DNA from: Methylaequor sp045563055
GTDB taxonomy: Bacteria > Pseudomonadota > Alphaproteobacteria > Methylaequorales > Methylaequoraceae
Reading direction: 5' to 3'
DNA: 64,000 bases
Assembly: GCA_045563055.1 (NCBI GenBank)
Contig: JBJKUR010000015.1
Coordinates: 12,413 to 76,412 of the forward strand
The notes beneath the pieces are model-generated. The model ran no database searches. It worked only from the letters and a program-made list of their open reading frames with translations, and was not told the origin of the DNA. A program made the position numbers and the translations under genes. This document shows positions 1 to 7,969 of this stretch, in pieces (the first letter of the stretch is position 1; every line of letters begins with the position of its first letter).

Positions 1-1
1 G

Positions 2-883
2 CTAAAGGACAATGGTGTTAATGATAAAGAAGTTAAAGTTGCAGAAACTGCAATTGAAAGTATCATCAGACATTACACTAGAGAGTCAGGTGTTCGCTCA
101 CTTGAAAGAGAGATTTCTAAAATTATAAGAAAAGCCCTTAAAATAATAATCATGAATAAAAAGAGAGCGATTTCAGTTTCCAAAAATAATATTGAAAAAT
201 ATCTTGGTGTAAAGAAGTTCAAATATGGAGAAATTGAAAACAAATCTTTAGTTGGAGTTTGTACAGGACTTGCATGGACAGAAGTTGGAGGAGAGCTTCT
301 TCAGATAGAATCAGTTAAAATGCCTGGTAAAGGAAAAGCTATTTACACTGGAAAACTTGGTGATGTTATGAAAGAATCTGTTCAGGCTGCACAAAGCTTT
401 GTTGTTTCTAATTCATCTAAATTTGGTATTAATCCATTACTATTTGAAAAAAATGATATACATGTTCATGTTCCAGAAGGAGCAACACCAAAGGATGGGC
501 CATCAGCAGGTATTGCAATGTTTACATCAATTATTTCTGCATTCACTGGGATTCCTATTAAAAATAATATAGCAATGACAGGTGAAATCACCTTGAGAGG
601 TAGGGTGCTCGCAATTGGTGGGCTAAAGGAAAAGCTTCTAGCTGCAGTAAGAGGTGGAATTAAGGAAGTTATAATACCTAAGGAAAATAAAAAAGATCTT
701 ATTGAAATAGAAGAAAAAGAGATTTTAAATAATATAGAAATACATTTCGTTGAAAATGCTAATGAAATTCTTAAAAAGGCATTTACTTCTAAGATAGTTC
801 CTTATAAACCCCCAAAAGCCAGGAAACTGGGTTTATCAGACAAGGAATCTTCAAATCCCAAGGAAAATACACTTAGACATTAA
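2..883 (+). CDS. lon: ATP-dependent protease Lon, C-terminal part (5' end outside window)
   Basis: The frame is open from base 2, so the gene starts upstream of the window; about 293 C-terminal residues are present. Lon is a cytoplasmic AAA+ serine protease that degrades misfolded and regulatory proteins. The visible part holds the end of the AAA+ small domain with the Lon signature RHYTRESGVRSLEREI, then the P domain with the catalytic serine in PKDGPSAG and the catalytic lysine in IGGLKEKLLAA. The C-terminal tail after the P domain is short and basic. hupB follows directly, the usual neighbour in proteobacteria. The family assignment is secure; only the length is unknown. Confidence 0.97.
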   Translation, partial: LKDNGVNDKEVKVAETAIESIIRHYTRESGVRSLEREISKIIRKALKIIIMNKKRAISVSKNNIEKYLGVKKFKYGEIENKSLVGVCTGLAWTEVGGELLQIESVKMPGKGKAIYTGKLGDVMKESVQAAQSFVVSNSSKFGINPLLFEKNDIHVHVPEGATPKDGPSAGIAMFTSIISAFTGIPIKNNIAMTGEITLRGRVLAIGGLKEKLLAAVRGGIKEVIIPKENKKDLIEIEEKEILNNIEIHFVENANEILKKAFTSKIVPYKPPKARKLGLSDKESSNPKENTLRH

Positions 884-890
884 AATGTGT

Positions 891-918
891 TTGACTACAC
901 TTAATGTTTATATAGTAT
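891..918 (+). promoter_or_regulatory. Candidate sigma-70 promoter of hupB
   Basis: TTGACT (891-896) is followed after 16 bases by TAGTAT (913-918), in the only gap between lon and hupB. The -35 matches 5 of 6 consensus positions and the -10 matches 4 of 6. A leader of about 45 bases would precede the GTG start. The region is so AT-rich that other -10 choices exist, for example TATAAT at 922-927. Confidence 0.45.
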
Positions 919-969
919 GTTTATAATGCATTTTAATGTAATTTATAATTTTTCAAAAGGGGGTCTAGC

Positions 970-1242
970 GTGAATAAAAACGATCTAGTAAACAAAGTAT
1001 CAGACCACACAGGTTTAAGCAAAAGTGATAGCGCAAAAGCTGTTGATGCAGTGTTTGAAACAATTACATCAGAACTTAAAGGTGGTGGAGACATCAGACT
1101 AGTGGGTTTTGGCACATTCTTAGTTTCAAAAAGAAAAGCTACAACTGGTAGAAATCCACAAACAGGTGCTTCAATTAATATTCCAGCTGCAAACGTTCCT
1201 AAATTCCGACCTGGAAAAAGCTTAAAAGAAACACTGAATTAA
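970..1242 (+). CDS. hupB: DNA-binding protein HU
   Basis: A 90-residue HU/IHF-family histone-like protein that bends and compacts DNA. Family marks are the N-terminal dimerisation helices (NKNDLVNKVSDHTGLSKSDS), GFGTF in the middle, and the DNA-binding arm GRNPQTGASINIPAANVPKFRPGKSL near the C-terminus, whose R-N-P tip is the proline that intercalates into DNA. The start is GTG at 970, set by a strong Shine-Dalgarno AAGGGGG (957-963) six bases upstream. It sits directly after lon with its own candidate promoter and is followed by a hairpin that probably ends transcription. Confidence 0.97.
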   Translation: MNKNDLVNKVSDHTGLSKSDSAKAVDAVFETITSELKGGGDIRLVGFGTFLVSKRKATTGRNPQTGASINIPAANVPKFRPGKSLKETLN

Positions 1243-1248
1243 AATTTT

Positions 1249-1277
1249 ATCACATCTTTTTTAATAAAAGATGTGAT
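1249..1277. terminator. Hairpin between convergent hupB and udg, likely bidirectional terminator
   Basis: ATCACATCTTTT (1249-1260) and AAAAGATGTGAT (1266-1277) form a perfect 12-bp stem with a 5-base loop. It lies exactly between the stop of hupB and the stop of the minus-strand udg gene. T-rich sequence follows on the plus side but no long uninterrupted T run, so the terminator role is inferred from structure and position. Confidence 0.6.
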
Positions 1278-1944
1278 TCAAATGGTTTTTACTTGTTTAA
1301 GAACTTTTATCATCATATCTTCTGTCATCCTTCCTGTATTGACATTTCTAGGGCTTGGATGATAACAACCGTATAGTTTAAACTTACTATTAAAACAGTA
1401 ACATCTCCCATGAGCAAATTTAAAAGAAGATTTTTTTAAACCAAATAAATCTAAACAAGCCCTGAAAGCCACAGCTCCTAGTGCAAGTAAAACTTTTGCA
1501 TTCCTAAGATATTTAAATTCTTGGATTAAATAATTAAAACAGTTTTTTAACTCTTTCGCAGTTGGCTTATCATTGGGAGGCACACATTTTACAACAGGTG
1601 TCATGTAAATATTATTTAATCTTAAACCGTCACTTAAGTTATCAGAGTTAGATTGATTCGACATTCCAACTTTATGTAAGCATTTAAAAAGAAATTCTGC
1701 TGATTTGTCACCTGTAAAATACCCTTCCGGTTTTTCTGTTTCCTCCATGAGCGGCAGGAGCTAGCCCAAGAATAATAATACTTGCTTTAATATCACCATA
1801 CCCTACAACTGGTTTCCCCCAGTAATCTTCATGTAAAAATCTTTTTGTTTTGTGGGCTGCAATTTTTTCTCTAAATAAAACAAGTCTTTCACATTTAGTG
1901 CAATTAATAATCTTTTTGTTCAGTGTTTGAATTTTTTGTCGCAT
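1278..1944 (-). pseudogene. Family-5 uracil-DNA glycosylase, broken by a +1 frameshift
   Basis: Two minus-strand frames together encode one UDG of about 221 residues. The first (from ATG at 1944) has the Fe-S cysteine motif NCTKCERLV, then YWGKPVVGYGD and the active-site motif GLAPAAHGGNR. The second frame continues with TGDKSAEFLF, VKCVPPNDKPTAKEL, LLALGAVAF and the C-terminal motif GCYHPSPRNVNTGRMTEDM. These are the signatures of UDG family 5 (UdgB), which removes uracil and other deaminated bases from DNA. One extra base, most simply in the A4 run at 1716-1719 (plus strand), separates GRVF from TGD. All motifs are intact otherwise, so this is a recent mutation or a sequence error rather than an old decayed gene. 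Confidence 0.85.
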
Positions 1945-2045
1945 AAAAATTAGTATATAAATATTCTGACTAATTAAAATATTTATAGATTAAAAATTAA
2001 TTGTTTTAAAAATTTTGAAAATAAATTATAAACATAATTATTCTT

Positions 2046-2121
2046 GGGCGGTTAGCTCAGCTGGGAGAGCGCCACGTTTACACCGTGGATGTCGGGAGTT
2101 CGATCCTCTCACCGCCCACCA
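2046..2121 (+). tRNA. tRNA-Val (anticodon TAC)
   Basis: A complete 76-base cloverleaf. The acceptor stem GGGCGGT pairs with ACCGCCC (2111-2117), discriminator A and an encoded CCA follow. The anticodon stem CCACG/CGTGG encloses the loop TTTACAC, giving anticodon TAC (valine). The T arm contains the standard GTTCGATCC loop region. It lies four bases before tRNA-Asp, so the two are certainly co-transcribed. Confidence 0.97.
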
Positions 2122-2125
2122 GTCT

Positions 2126-2202
2126 GGGGGTGTAGTTCAGTTGGTTAGAACGCCTGCCTGTCACGCAGGAGGCCGCGGGTTCGAGTCCCGTCACTCCCGC
2201 CA
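2126..2202 (+). tRNA. tRNA-Asp (anticodon GTC)
   Basis: A complete 77-base cloverleaf with acceptor GGGGGTG pairing with CACTCCC (one G-U pair), discriminator G and encoded CCA. The anticodon stem CCTGC/GCAGG encloses CTGTCAC, giving anticodon GTC (aspartate); G as discriminator fits tRNA-Asp. It is the second gene of a Val-Asp pair, an arrangement seen upstream of nuoA in many alphaproteobacteria. Confidence 0.97.
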
Positions 2203-2210
2203 CCAAGCTA

Positions 2211-2250
2211 AGATTCGTCTTGTTATAAATTTTTATTTTATGATGAATCT
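2211..2250 (+). terminator. Stem-loop after the tRNA pair, possible terminator
   Basis: AGATTCGTC (2211-2219) can pair with GATGAATCT (2242-2250) over nine positions, one of them G-U, around a 22-base AT-rich loop. It begins eight bases after the tRNA-Asp CCA end. No T run follows, so it may be a processing or stability structure rather than a true intrinsic terminator. Confidence 0.35.
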
Positions 2251-2273
2251 ATTAAATGTATAATCATGATGTA

Positions 2274-3422
2274 ATGAAAATCTTTATTTTAAATTTATTT
2301 TTAATAACTTTTATTTCTATTTCTAATTCTTCATCTCAAGAAATTTCTAATAATATTGATGAAAATGAAATTGATTTTGCTATTCCTGGCGATAAGTCTG
2401 GGGAGGATCAAAGTATTAACGATTGTGAAACATCTCCTCACTCTGAACTTTTAAAACTTCTAAATGTAAAACTTAAAAAATTTAACCCCGTTCCTGAAGA
2501 TAGAAGGGGAGGAGAAGTTAGAGGTGGAGGGAATCAACTTACTCCGGATGAAGTTTCAACTAATTCAATAAGATTCTATGCTGAACAATTAAAAGATGCT
2601 CAACCAGTAAAAATAAGAATTGAAACATTTACATCTCTAGGAAAAGGCCCAATAACTTCACTTATTGATAGATCATCAAAAGTATTTCTAAAACATCCTA
2701 CTCAGTGCAAGTTTTTTTCATTATATGGAGATCAAATAATAGGTTCATATGATATGTCTTTTGATAATATTTTAAGACTTTATGCTAATGCTGTTAATAA
2801 AGACAATAAAATTGCGCAAGACTTTATTAGAACTCAGTTAGTACCAGCTCCGATGTCACTTGATGAAGCTATAAGATCTCTCTATGATGATTATGGATAT
2901 CAGCAAAATATCATAGAGTCTTTGCTTCCTGCAGATGTTAAAGATTTGTTTTTTGGTGAGAACTCCCTCGTTAGTATTGCTGATGTTGCCGAATCCAAAT
3001 TATTAGCTTTTTCGTTATTGGGGGGGAAAATTGATAAACTTCAGAATTACGAAATTTTTATAGTTGCACCCAAGTCTAAAAAAGGTTTGCTAGGAAGTAA
3101 TGAGACAATTGTTATTTCTGGGAGTGGGCAGATATACGAGGTGCCATTACTAAATATTCCACTTGCATTAAATGTAATGCGTTCATTAGGTTTTAATGCA
3201 AAAATAGTCTTGTTAACTCACCTATACATATCCAATGAATCCTTTTGTAGAGTTGGTGATGGCGGATCTTGGTATCATTACAAAGGAAAAGTAAAAAAAA
3301 GCGGATGTGATTTTTTATCCAATGCTATAATGTCATTAAAAGATAATACACTTAATTTGAGTGAAGATTATGGCACATACAAATATAGTATTGATAGAGT
3401 TAAAGAAATTTTAAATAATTAA
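2274..3422 (+). CDS. Secreted protein of unknown function
   Basis: I do not recognise this 382-residue protein. The start at ATG 2274 is chosen over the in-frame ATG at 2256 because it gives a classical signal peptide (MKIF, then a hydrophobic core LNLFLITFISI, cleavage likely near SNSSSQE) and because a TATAAT lies at 2259-2264. There is no lipobox cysteine. The mature part has an acidic N-terminal segment, a glycine/arginine-rich linker (EDRRGGEVRGGGNQ, about residues 78-91), then a longer mixed alpha/beta region. Four cysteines could form two disulfides in the periplasm. It lies between the tRNA pair and the nuo operon on the same strand, with no functional hint from either. Confidence 0.8.
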   Translation: MKIFILNLFLITFISISNSSSQEISNNIDENEIDFAIPGDKSGEDQSINDCETSPHSELLKLLNVKLKKFNPVPEDRRGGEVRGGGNQLTPDEVSTNSIRFYAEQLKDAQPVKIRIETFTSLGKGPITSLIDRSSKVFLKHPTQCKFFSLYGDQIIGSYDMSFDNILRLYANAVNKDNKIAQDFIRTQLVPAPMSLDEAIRSLYDDYGYQQNIIESLLPADVKDLFFGENSLVSIADVAESKLLAFSLLGGKIDKLQNYEIFIVAPKSKKGLLGSNETIVISGSGQIYEVPLLNIPLALNVMRSLGFNAKIVLLTHLYISNESFCRVGDGGSWYHYKGKVKKSGCDFLSNAIMSLKDNTLNLSEDYGTYKYSIDRVKEILNN

Positions 3423-3424
3423 CT

Positions 3425-3453
3425 GTGAAAACTTATTATTGTTATTATATAAT
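3425..3453 (+). promoter_or_regulatory. Candidate promoter of the nuo operon
   Basis: GTGAAA (3425-3430), a 17-base spacer, then a perfect TATAAT (3448-3453) lie in the 39-base gap before nuoA. Only eight bases separate the -10 from ATG 3462, so transcription would start at or just before the start codon. The -10 match is good but the -35 is only 4 of 6. Confidence 0.5.
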
Positions 3454-3461
3454 AAAAAAGT

Positions 3462-3821
3462 ATGATTATGACAGAATATTTACCTATTTTAGTATTTCTA
3501 GTATTAGCGTTTGGTATATCATTAGGAGCAATATTTACCTCCTTGGTTGTCGGAACTAAAAATTCTTATTCAGATAAAAACTCTACATATGAGTGTGGCT
3601 TTGAACCATTTGATGACTCCAGAAGTCGATTCGAGGTTAAATTTTATCTAGTAGCTATTTTGTTTATTATTTTTGATTTAGAAATCATATTTCTTTTTCC
3701 TTGGGCAATTGCATTTCACGAAATAGGCATTTTTGGATTCTTATCAATGATGTTTTTTTTATTAGTTCTTACTGTTGGATTTATTTACGAGTGGATGAAA
3801 GGAGCATTGGATTGGAGTTAA
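3462..3821 (+). CDS. nuoA: NADH-quinone oxidoreductase subunit A
   Basis: A 119-residue membrane subunit of proton-pumping complex I, equivalent to mitochondrial ND3. Three hydrophobic helices are visible (about residues 8-30, 62-83 and 88-110). The conserved loop after the first helix carries YECGFEPFDDSRSRFEVKFY, the segment around the quinone-access loop in this family. An alternative start lies two codons downstream (ATG 3468). It opens the nuoA-N operon; its last ten bases overlap the likely nuoB start. Confidence 0.97.
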   Translation: MIMTEYLPILVFLVLAFGISLGAIFTSLVVGTKNSYSDKNSTYECGFEPFDDSRSRFEVKFYLVAILFIIFDLEIIFLFPWAIAFHEIGIFGFLSMMFFLLVLTVGFIYEWMKGALDWS

Positions 3822-4327
3822 AAAAAGTAAATGCTAAAAACTTTGATGATTTGAGTAACCAGGTAAGTTCTAATGGCTTTTTAATAACGAAAGTTAAGGA
3901 TCTAGTAAATTGGGCAAGGTCAGGGTCACTCTGGCCAATGAGTTTTGGTCTCGCTTGTTGTGCAGTAGAAATGATGCAATCAGCAGCAAGTAGATACGAT
4001 TTTGACAGATTCGGTATAGTTTTTAGACCTAGCCCTCGACAATCTGACGTTATGATCGTAGCCGGCACATTAACAAACAAAATGGCACCAGCTTTAAGGA
4101 AAGTTTATGATCAAATGCCTGAACCTAGATGGGTGATATCTATGGGCAGCTGTGCAAATGGTGGTGGTTACTATCACTACTCTTACTCAGTTGTTAGAGG
4201 TTGTGACAAAATCGTTCCAGTCGATATTTACGTTCCCGGTTGTCCTCCAACTGCTGAAGCCCTTTTATATGGGATTCTTCAGTTGCAAAAGAAGATCATG
4301 AGGGATAATAAGATTTACCGGTCATGA
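3812..4327 (+). CDS. nuoB: NADH-quinone oxidoreductase subunit B
   Basis: This subunit of about 171 residues carries iron-sulfur cluster N2, the last electron carrier before ubiquinone. Ligands are visible in GLACCAVEMM (the tandem cysteine pair), GSCANGGG and VPGCPPTAEALLYG. The frame is open far upstream inside nuoA, but the start is placed at TTG 3812 because a GGAG (3801-3804) lies seven bases before it and the protein then begins just ahead of the conserved NWARSGSLWPMSFGLACC region, as in relatives. It overlaps nuoA by ten bases and nuoC by an ATGA. Confidence 0.95.
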   Translation: MELKKVNAKNFDDLSNQVSSNGFLITKVKDLVNWARSGSLWPMSFGLACCAVEMMQSAASRYDFDRFGIVFRPSPRQSDVMIVAGTLTNKMAPALRKVYDQMPEPRWVISMGSCANGGGYYHYSYSVVRGCDKIVPVDIYVPGCPPTAEALLYGILQLQKKIMRDNKIYRS

Positions 4328-4947
4328 AAACAAATCAAGAAACCTACATCAAAGACATTTACCAGCTTATTAAAAGCTTAATAAATTTCTGCAATTATGA
4401 ACTGGAAGTAAAGAAAAATGAATTGAGCCTTAACTGCTCTAAAAATGATCTTACAAAAATTCTTTTGTTTCTAAAAGACAACCCATCATTAAGTATGGAG
4501 TGCCTAATTGATCTAACTGCAGTGGATTTTCCAGAAAAAACAACAAGATTTCTCGTAGTCTATAATCTACTAAGTATATCTAAAAATTTTCGTATAAAAG
4601 TGAAAGTTAAGATCGATGAAAATGAAGTTTTACCTTCGGTAAATGAAATTTATTCATGTGCTAACTGGTGTGAAAGAGAGATATGGGATCTTTTTGGAAT
4701 AAAATTTAAAGGCCATCCTGATCTTAGGAGAATATTAACAGATTATGATTTTGAAGGTCATCCACTCAGAAAGGATTTTCCACTTACAGGTTTTACACAG
4801 GTTCGCTATGACAGTGAATTAAGCAGAGTTATATCCGAGCCCGTCAAGTTGGATCAAGAATACAGAAATTTTGATAATCTTAGTCCATGGGAAGGTATGA
4901 GCGAGTATCTGCCAGGCGATGAAAAATCTAATTTGAAAAATGACTAG
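4324..4947 (+). CDS. nuoC: NADH-quinone oxidoreductase subunit C
   Basis: A 207-residue peripheral-arm subunit (30-kDa family). It is recognised from LIDLTAVDFPE in the first half and the family signature with CEREIWDLFGIKFKGHPDLR followed by ILTDYDFEGHPLRKDFP. It docks NuoD and the quinone module to the rest of the arm and binds no cofactor. NuoC and NuoD are separate genes here, as in alphaproteobacteria and mitochondria, not fused as in E. coli. It overlaps nuoB by four bases and nuoD by eight, suggesting translational coupling. Confidence 0.96.
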   Translation: MKTNQETYIKDIYQLIKSLINFCNYELEVKKNELSLNCSKNDLTKILLFLKDNPSLSMECLIDLTAVDFPEKTTRFLVVYNLLSISKNFRIKVKVKIDENEVLPSVNEIYSCANWCEREIWDLFGIKFKGHPDLRRILTDYDFEGHPLRKDFPLTGFTQVRYDSELSRVISEPVKLDQEYRNFDNLSPWEGMSEYLPGDEKSNLKND

Positions 4948-6112
4948 AAGAGAAAATTATTCATTAAACTTTGGCCCTCAACATCCAGCCGCTCACGGTG
5001 TTTTGAGACTTGTTCTTGAACTAGACGGTGAGGTGGTTGAAAGAGCTGACCCTCATATTGGCCTTCTCCATAGAGGAACAGAGAAATTGATTGAAAACAA
5101 GACTTATTTACAAGCGCTCCCTTATTTTGATAGACTAGATTATGTTTCACCTATGTGTCAGGAGCATGCTTATTCGCTCGCTATAGAAAGACTATTAAAT
5201 ATTGAGGTTCCATTGAGGGGACAATATATTAGAGTTCTGTTCTCAGAAATAACAAGAATTCTTAATCATATTCTTAACTTAACAACGTTTGCTTTAGATG
5301 TTGGTGCAATGACACCTTTCCTATGGTTGTTTGAAGAAAGAGAAGTAATGATGGAATTTTATGAAAGAGTTTCTGGTTCAAGGCTTCATTCAGCTTATTT
5401 TCGTCCTGGTGGTGTACATAGAGATCTACCTGACGGGCTTGAAGATGATATTGCAAGATTTTGCAAAAGATTTCCAAAACAAATCGATGATTTAGAAAAG
5501 TTACTTGAAACAAATAGGATATTTAGGCAGAGAAGTGTCGATGTTGGAAAAATTAATAAGCAAGAAGCTCTCGACAAAGGTTTTTCTGGGCCATGTCTTC
5601 GTGCCTCAGGCGTGGAATGGGACTTGAGACGTCATCAACCATATGATTGCTATGACGAATTAGAGTTTAAAATTCCAGTCGGAACAAATGGTGATTGTTT
5701 CGAGAGATTTTTAATAAGAGTTGAAGAAATGAGACAATCTATTCTTATGATAGAGCAATGTCTAAAACAAATTCCTAAAGGTCAATGCATATCTGGAGAT
5801 CCAAGGATAGTTCCTCCAAAAAGAAATCAAATGAAATACTCAATGGAATCTTTAATTAATCATTTCAAACTCTTTACGGAAGGCTTTCATGTTCCCTTAG
5901 GTGAAACTTACACATGTGTTGAGGCTCCAAAGGGAGAGTTCGGAGTTTATTTAGTATCAGACGGATCTAACAGGCCTTACAGATGCAAGATTAGAGCGCC
6001 AGGTTTCTCATTTCTTCAAGCGACAGAATTTTTATCTAAAGGACATATGCTTTCAGACTTGGTAGCTATCATTGGGAGTCTTGACATAGTATTTGGAGAG
6101 ATAGATAGGTGA
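4940..6112 (+). CDS. nuoD: NADH-quinone oxidoreductase subunit D
   Basis: A 390-residue subunit (49-kDa family, related to NiFe-hydrogenase large subunits) that forms the quinone-binding pocket with NuoB. Family marks are NFGPQHPAAHGVLRLVLELDGE at the N-terminus, containing the histidine region that contacts quinone, and HIGLLHRGTEKLIE with the following YFDRLDYVSPM. The C-terminus ends in DIVFGEIDR, the almost invariant family end, so the gene is complete. The stop overlaps the GTG start of nuoE. Confidence 0.97.
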   Translation: MTRRENYSLNFGPQHPAAHGVLRLVLELDGEVVERADPHIGLLHRGTEKLIENKTYLQALPYFDRLDYVSPMCQEHAYSLAIERLLNIEVPLRGQYIRVLFSEITRILNHILNLTTFALDVGAMTPFLWLFEEREVMMEFYERVSGSRLHSAYFRPGGVHRDLPDGLEDDIARFCKRFPKQIDDLEKLLETNRIFRQRSVDVGKINKQEALDKGFSGPCLRASGVEWDLRRHQPYDCYDELEFKIPVGTNGDCFERFLIRVEEMRQSILMIEQCLKQIPKGQCISGDPRIVPPKRNQMKYSMESLINHFKLFTEGFHVPLGETYTCVEAPKGEFGVYLVSDGSNRPYRCKIRAPGFSFLQATEFLSKGHMLSDLVAIIGSLDIVFGEIDR

Positions 6113-6699
6113 GTGAAAATAAATTTAAAATAATTGCAGAGGAATCAATGCAACCAGGTAACTTTAGATTTAGTAAGGAAAATTTATTAAAAGCCAAAAA
6201 GATAATAAAAATGTATCCGTCTAACTTCAAAGAGAGCCCTATAATGCCCCTTTTATCATTAGCTCAGGGTCAAAATAATGGATGGTTACCAAAAAAAGCA
6301 ATAGAATATGTATCGGAATACATAGGTGTGGCAGAAATTAAAGTACTTGAAATAGCTACCTTTTATTCTATGTATAATTTATCCCCAGTTGGTAAATATC
6401 ATATAGAGGTTTGTACAACAACACCCTGTATGTTAAGAGGATCTGATTCAATGTTGAACCTTTGCAAAAAAAAATTAGGTATTGGACTTGGTGAAGTTTC
6501 AAAGGATAAAAACTTTTCACTGGGAAAGGTAGAGTGTCTCGGGGCTTGTGTAAATGCTCCAGTTGTTAAAATAAATGATGATTACTATGAAGATCTAAAC
6601 TCTCAGACGCTTAATAAACTAATTGAAAGTATTTCAAAAGACAAAAAAGTCAAGATTGGTCCTCAATCTAAAAGAAATGGGACAGAACCGGTAAGATAG
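6109..6699 (+). CDS. nuoE: NADH-quinone oxidoreductase subunit E
   Basis: A 196-residue thioredoxin-like 2Fe-2S subunit (24-kDa family) of the NADH dehydrogenase module, carrying cluster N1a. The four ligands are in CTTTPCMLRG and, after about 40 residues, VECLGACVNAPVVKIND. The helical N-terminal part (FSKENLLKAKKII, LLSLAQGQNNGWLP) is also typical. The start is GTG 6109 in a GTGA overlap with the nuoD stop. The C-terminal tail after LNKLIES is short and basic. nuoF begins at the next base after its stop. Confidence 0.96.
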   Translation: MSENKFKIIAEESMQPGNFRFSKENLLKAKKIIKMYPSNFKESPIMPLLSLAQGQNNGWLPKKAIEYVSEYIGVAEIKVLEIATFYSMYNLSPVGKYHIEVCTTTPCMLRGSDSMLNLCKKKLGIGLGEVSKDKNFSLGKVECLGACVNAPVVKINDDYYEDLNSQTLNKLIESISKDKKVKIGPQSKRNGTEPVR

Positions 6700-7969
6700 A
6701 TGATAAAAAAAAACAACCTTATATTTACAAATTTGTATGGAAAATCAAGTAGTTCACTAGTAGCTGCTTCAAAAAGGGGTGATTGGAAAAATACCTCTAA
6801 TTTTTTACGAATGAACAAACAAGAAATCATTAATTTAGTTAAAGAGTCAGGCCTAAGAGGTAGAGGTGGTGCTGGCTTCTCTACTGGAATGAAATGGGAT
6901 TTTATGCCGAAAAACAGTAATAGGCAGCATTATTTGGTTATTAATGCTGATGAGGGGGAACCGGGTACATGTAAAGATAGAGATATTATTAGAAACGAAC
7001 CACATAAGCTTGTTGAAGGCTGCCTTTTATCTGGATATGCAATAGGAGCATCAAAATGCTACATTTATATTAGAGGTGAGTTTTTTAATGAGGCTTCGAT
7101 ACTTCAGAAAGCAATTGATGAAGCATATAGTAAGGGCTTTCTTGGGGAAAAAATAATGGGCACAAATGTAAATTTTGATATTTTTATTCACTATGGTTCG
7201 GGTGCCTATGTCTGTGGAGAAGAAACAGCACTTATAGAAAGTTTAGAGGGAAAAAAAAGGTCAGCCAAGGTTGAAACCTCCTTTTCCCGCTAATGTTGGG
7301 GTTTTTGGACAACCCACAACAGTGAATAATGTTGAAACAATTGCTGTTGTTCCAACAATCTTAAGAAGAGGTGCAACCTGGTTTTCCAACTTAGGAAGAA
7401 AAAATAATTCAGGTTCTAAAATTTTTTGTATTTCTGGACATGTTAATAAACCTTGTAATGTTGAGGAGGAACTTGGAGTGCCACTTAAGTATCTAATACA
7501 AAAATATGCTGGAGATGTGATAGGTGGATGGAATAATTTACAGGCTGTAATACCTGGAGGATCCTCTGTTCCACTTCTTCCAAAGTCAGATTGTGAAGAT
7601 GTACTTATGGATTTTGATTCCTTGAAAGACGCTGGTTCTGGATTAGGAACAGGTGGTATAATTGTAATAAATAAACAATCAGACATTGTCGCAGCTATTG
7701 CCAGGCTTTCAGAGTTCTATAAACACGAATCTTGCGGACAATGTACCCCTTGTAGAGAAGGAACTGGTTGGTTAATGAGAGTTATGAAGCGTTTAGAGCA
7801 AAACAATTGTACTGTTGAAGAGATTGATATGCTTGAAGAAGTAACCCACCAAATTGAAGGTCATACAATTTGTGCTTTAGGCGATGCTGCTGCTTGGCCA
7901 ATTCAAGGCTTGTTAAAGCATTTTAAGAAAGACATTGTAAGCCGAATACAAAAAAAGAATGTCGCATAG
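6700..7969 (+). CDS. nuoF: NADH-quinone oxidoreductase subunit F, frameshifted as sequenced
   Basis: This subunit binds NADH and FMN and carries cluster N3. Its reading frame is split by one extra base: the first frame runs from ATG 6700 to a stop at 7293, the second is open from before 7271 to 7969. The break falls at A8 (7251-7258); with seven A's the protein reads EGKKGQPRLKPPFPANVGVFG, the normal family sequence, and has about 422 residues, a normal length. Present are GRGGAGFSTGMKW (NADH/FMN site), CGEETALIESLEG, and the cluster ligands in ESCGQCTPCREGT and HTICALGD. As complex I needs NuoF and everything else is intact, a sequence error or slippage-rescued frameshift is more likely than a dead gene. 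Confidence 0.93.

Noticed and set aside
2015..2263. An 82-codon open frame spanning both tRNA genes
   Set aside because: It reads straight through two perfect tRNA cloverleaves and resembles the well-known spurious proteins predicted over tRNAs.
3701..3811. A longer nuoB starting at ATG 3701
   Set aside because: It would add 37 residues lying entirely in the out-of-frame end of nuoA; homologues begin near the TTG at 3812, which has a GGAG in front.
7261..7686. A 141-codon minus-strand open frame inside nuoF
   Set aside because: It is the antisense of a strongly conserved coding stretch, has no ribosome site or recognisable domain, and mirrors codon periodicity of nuoF.
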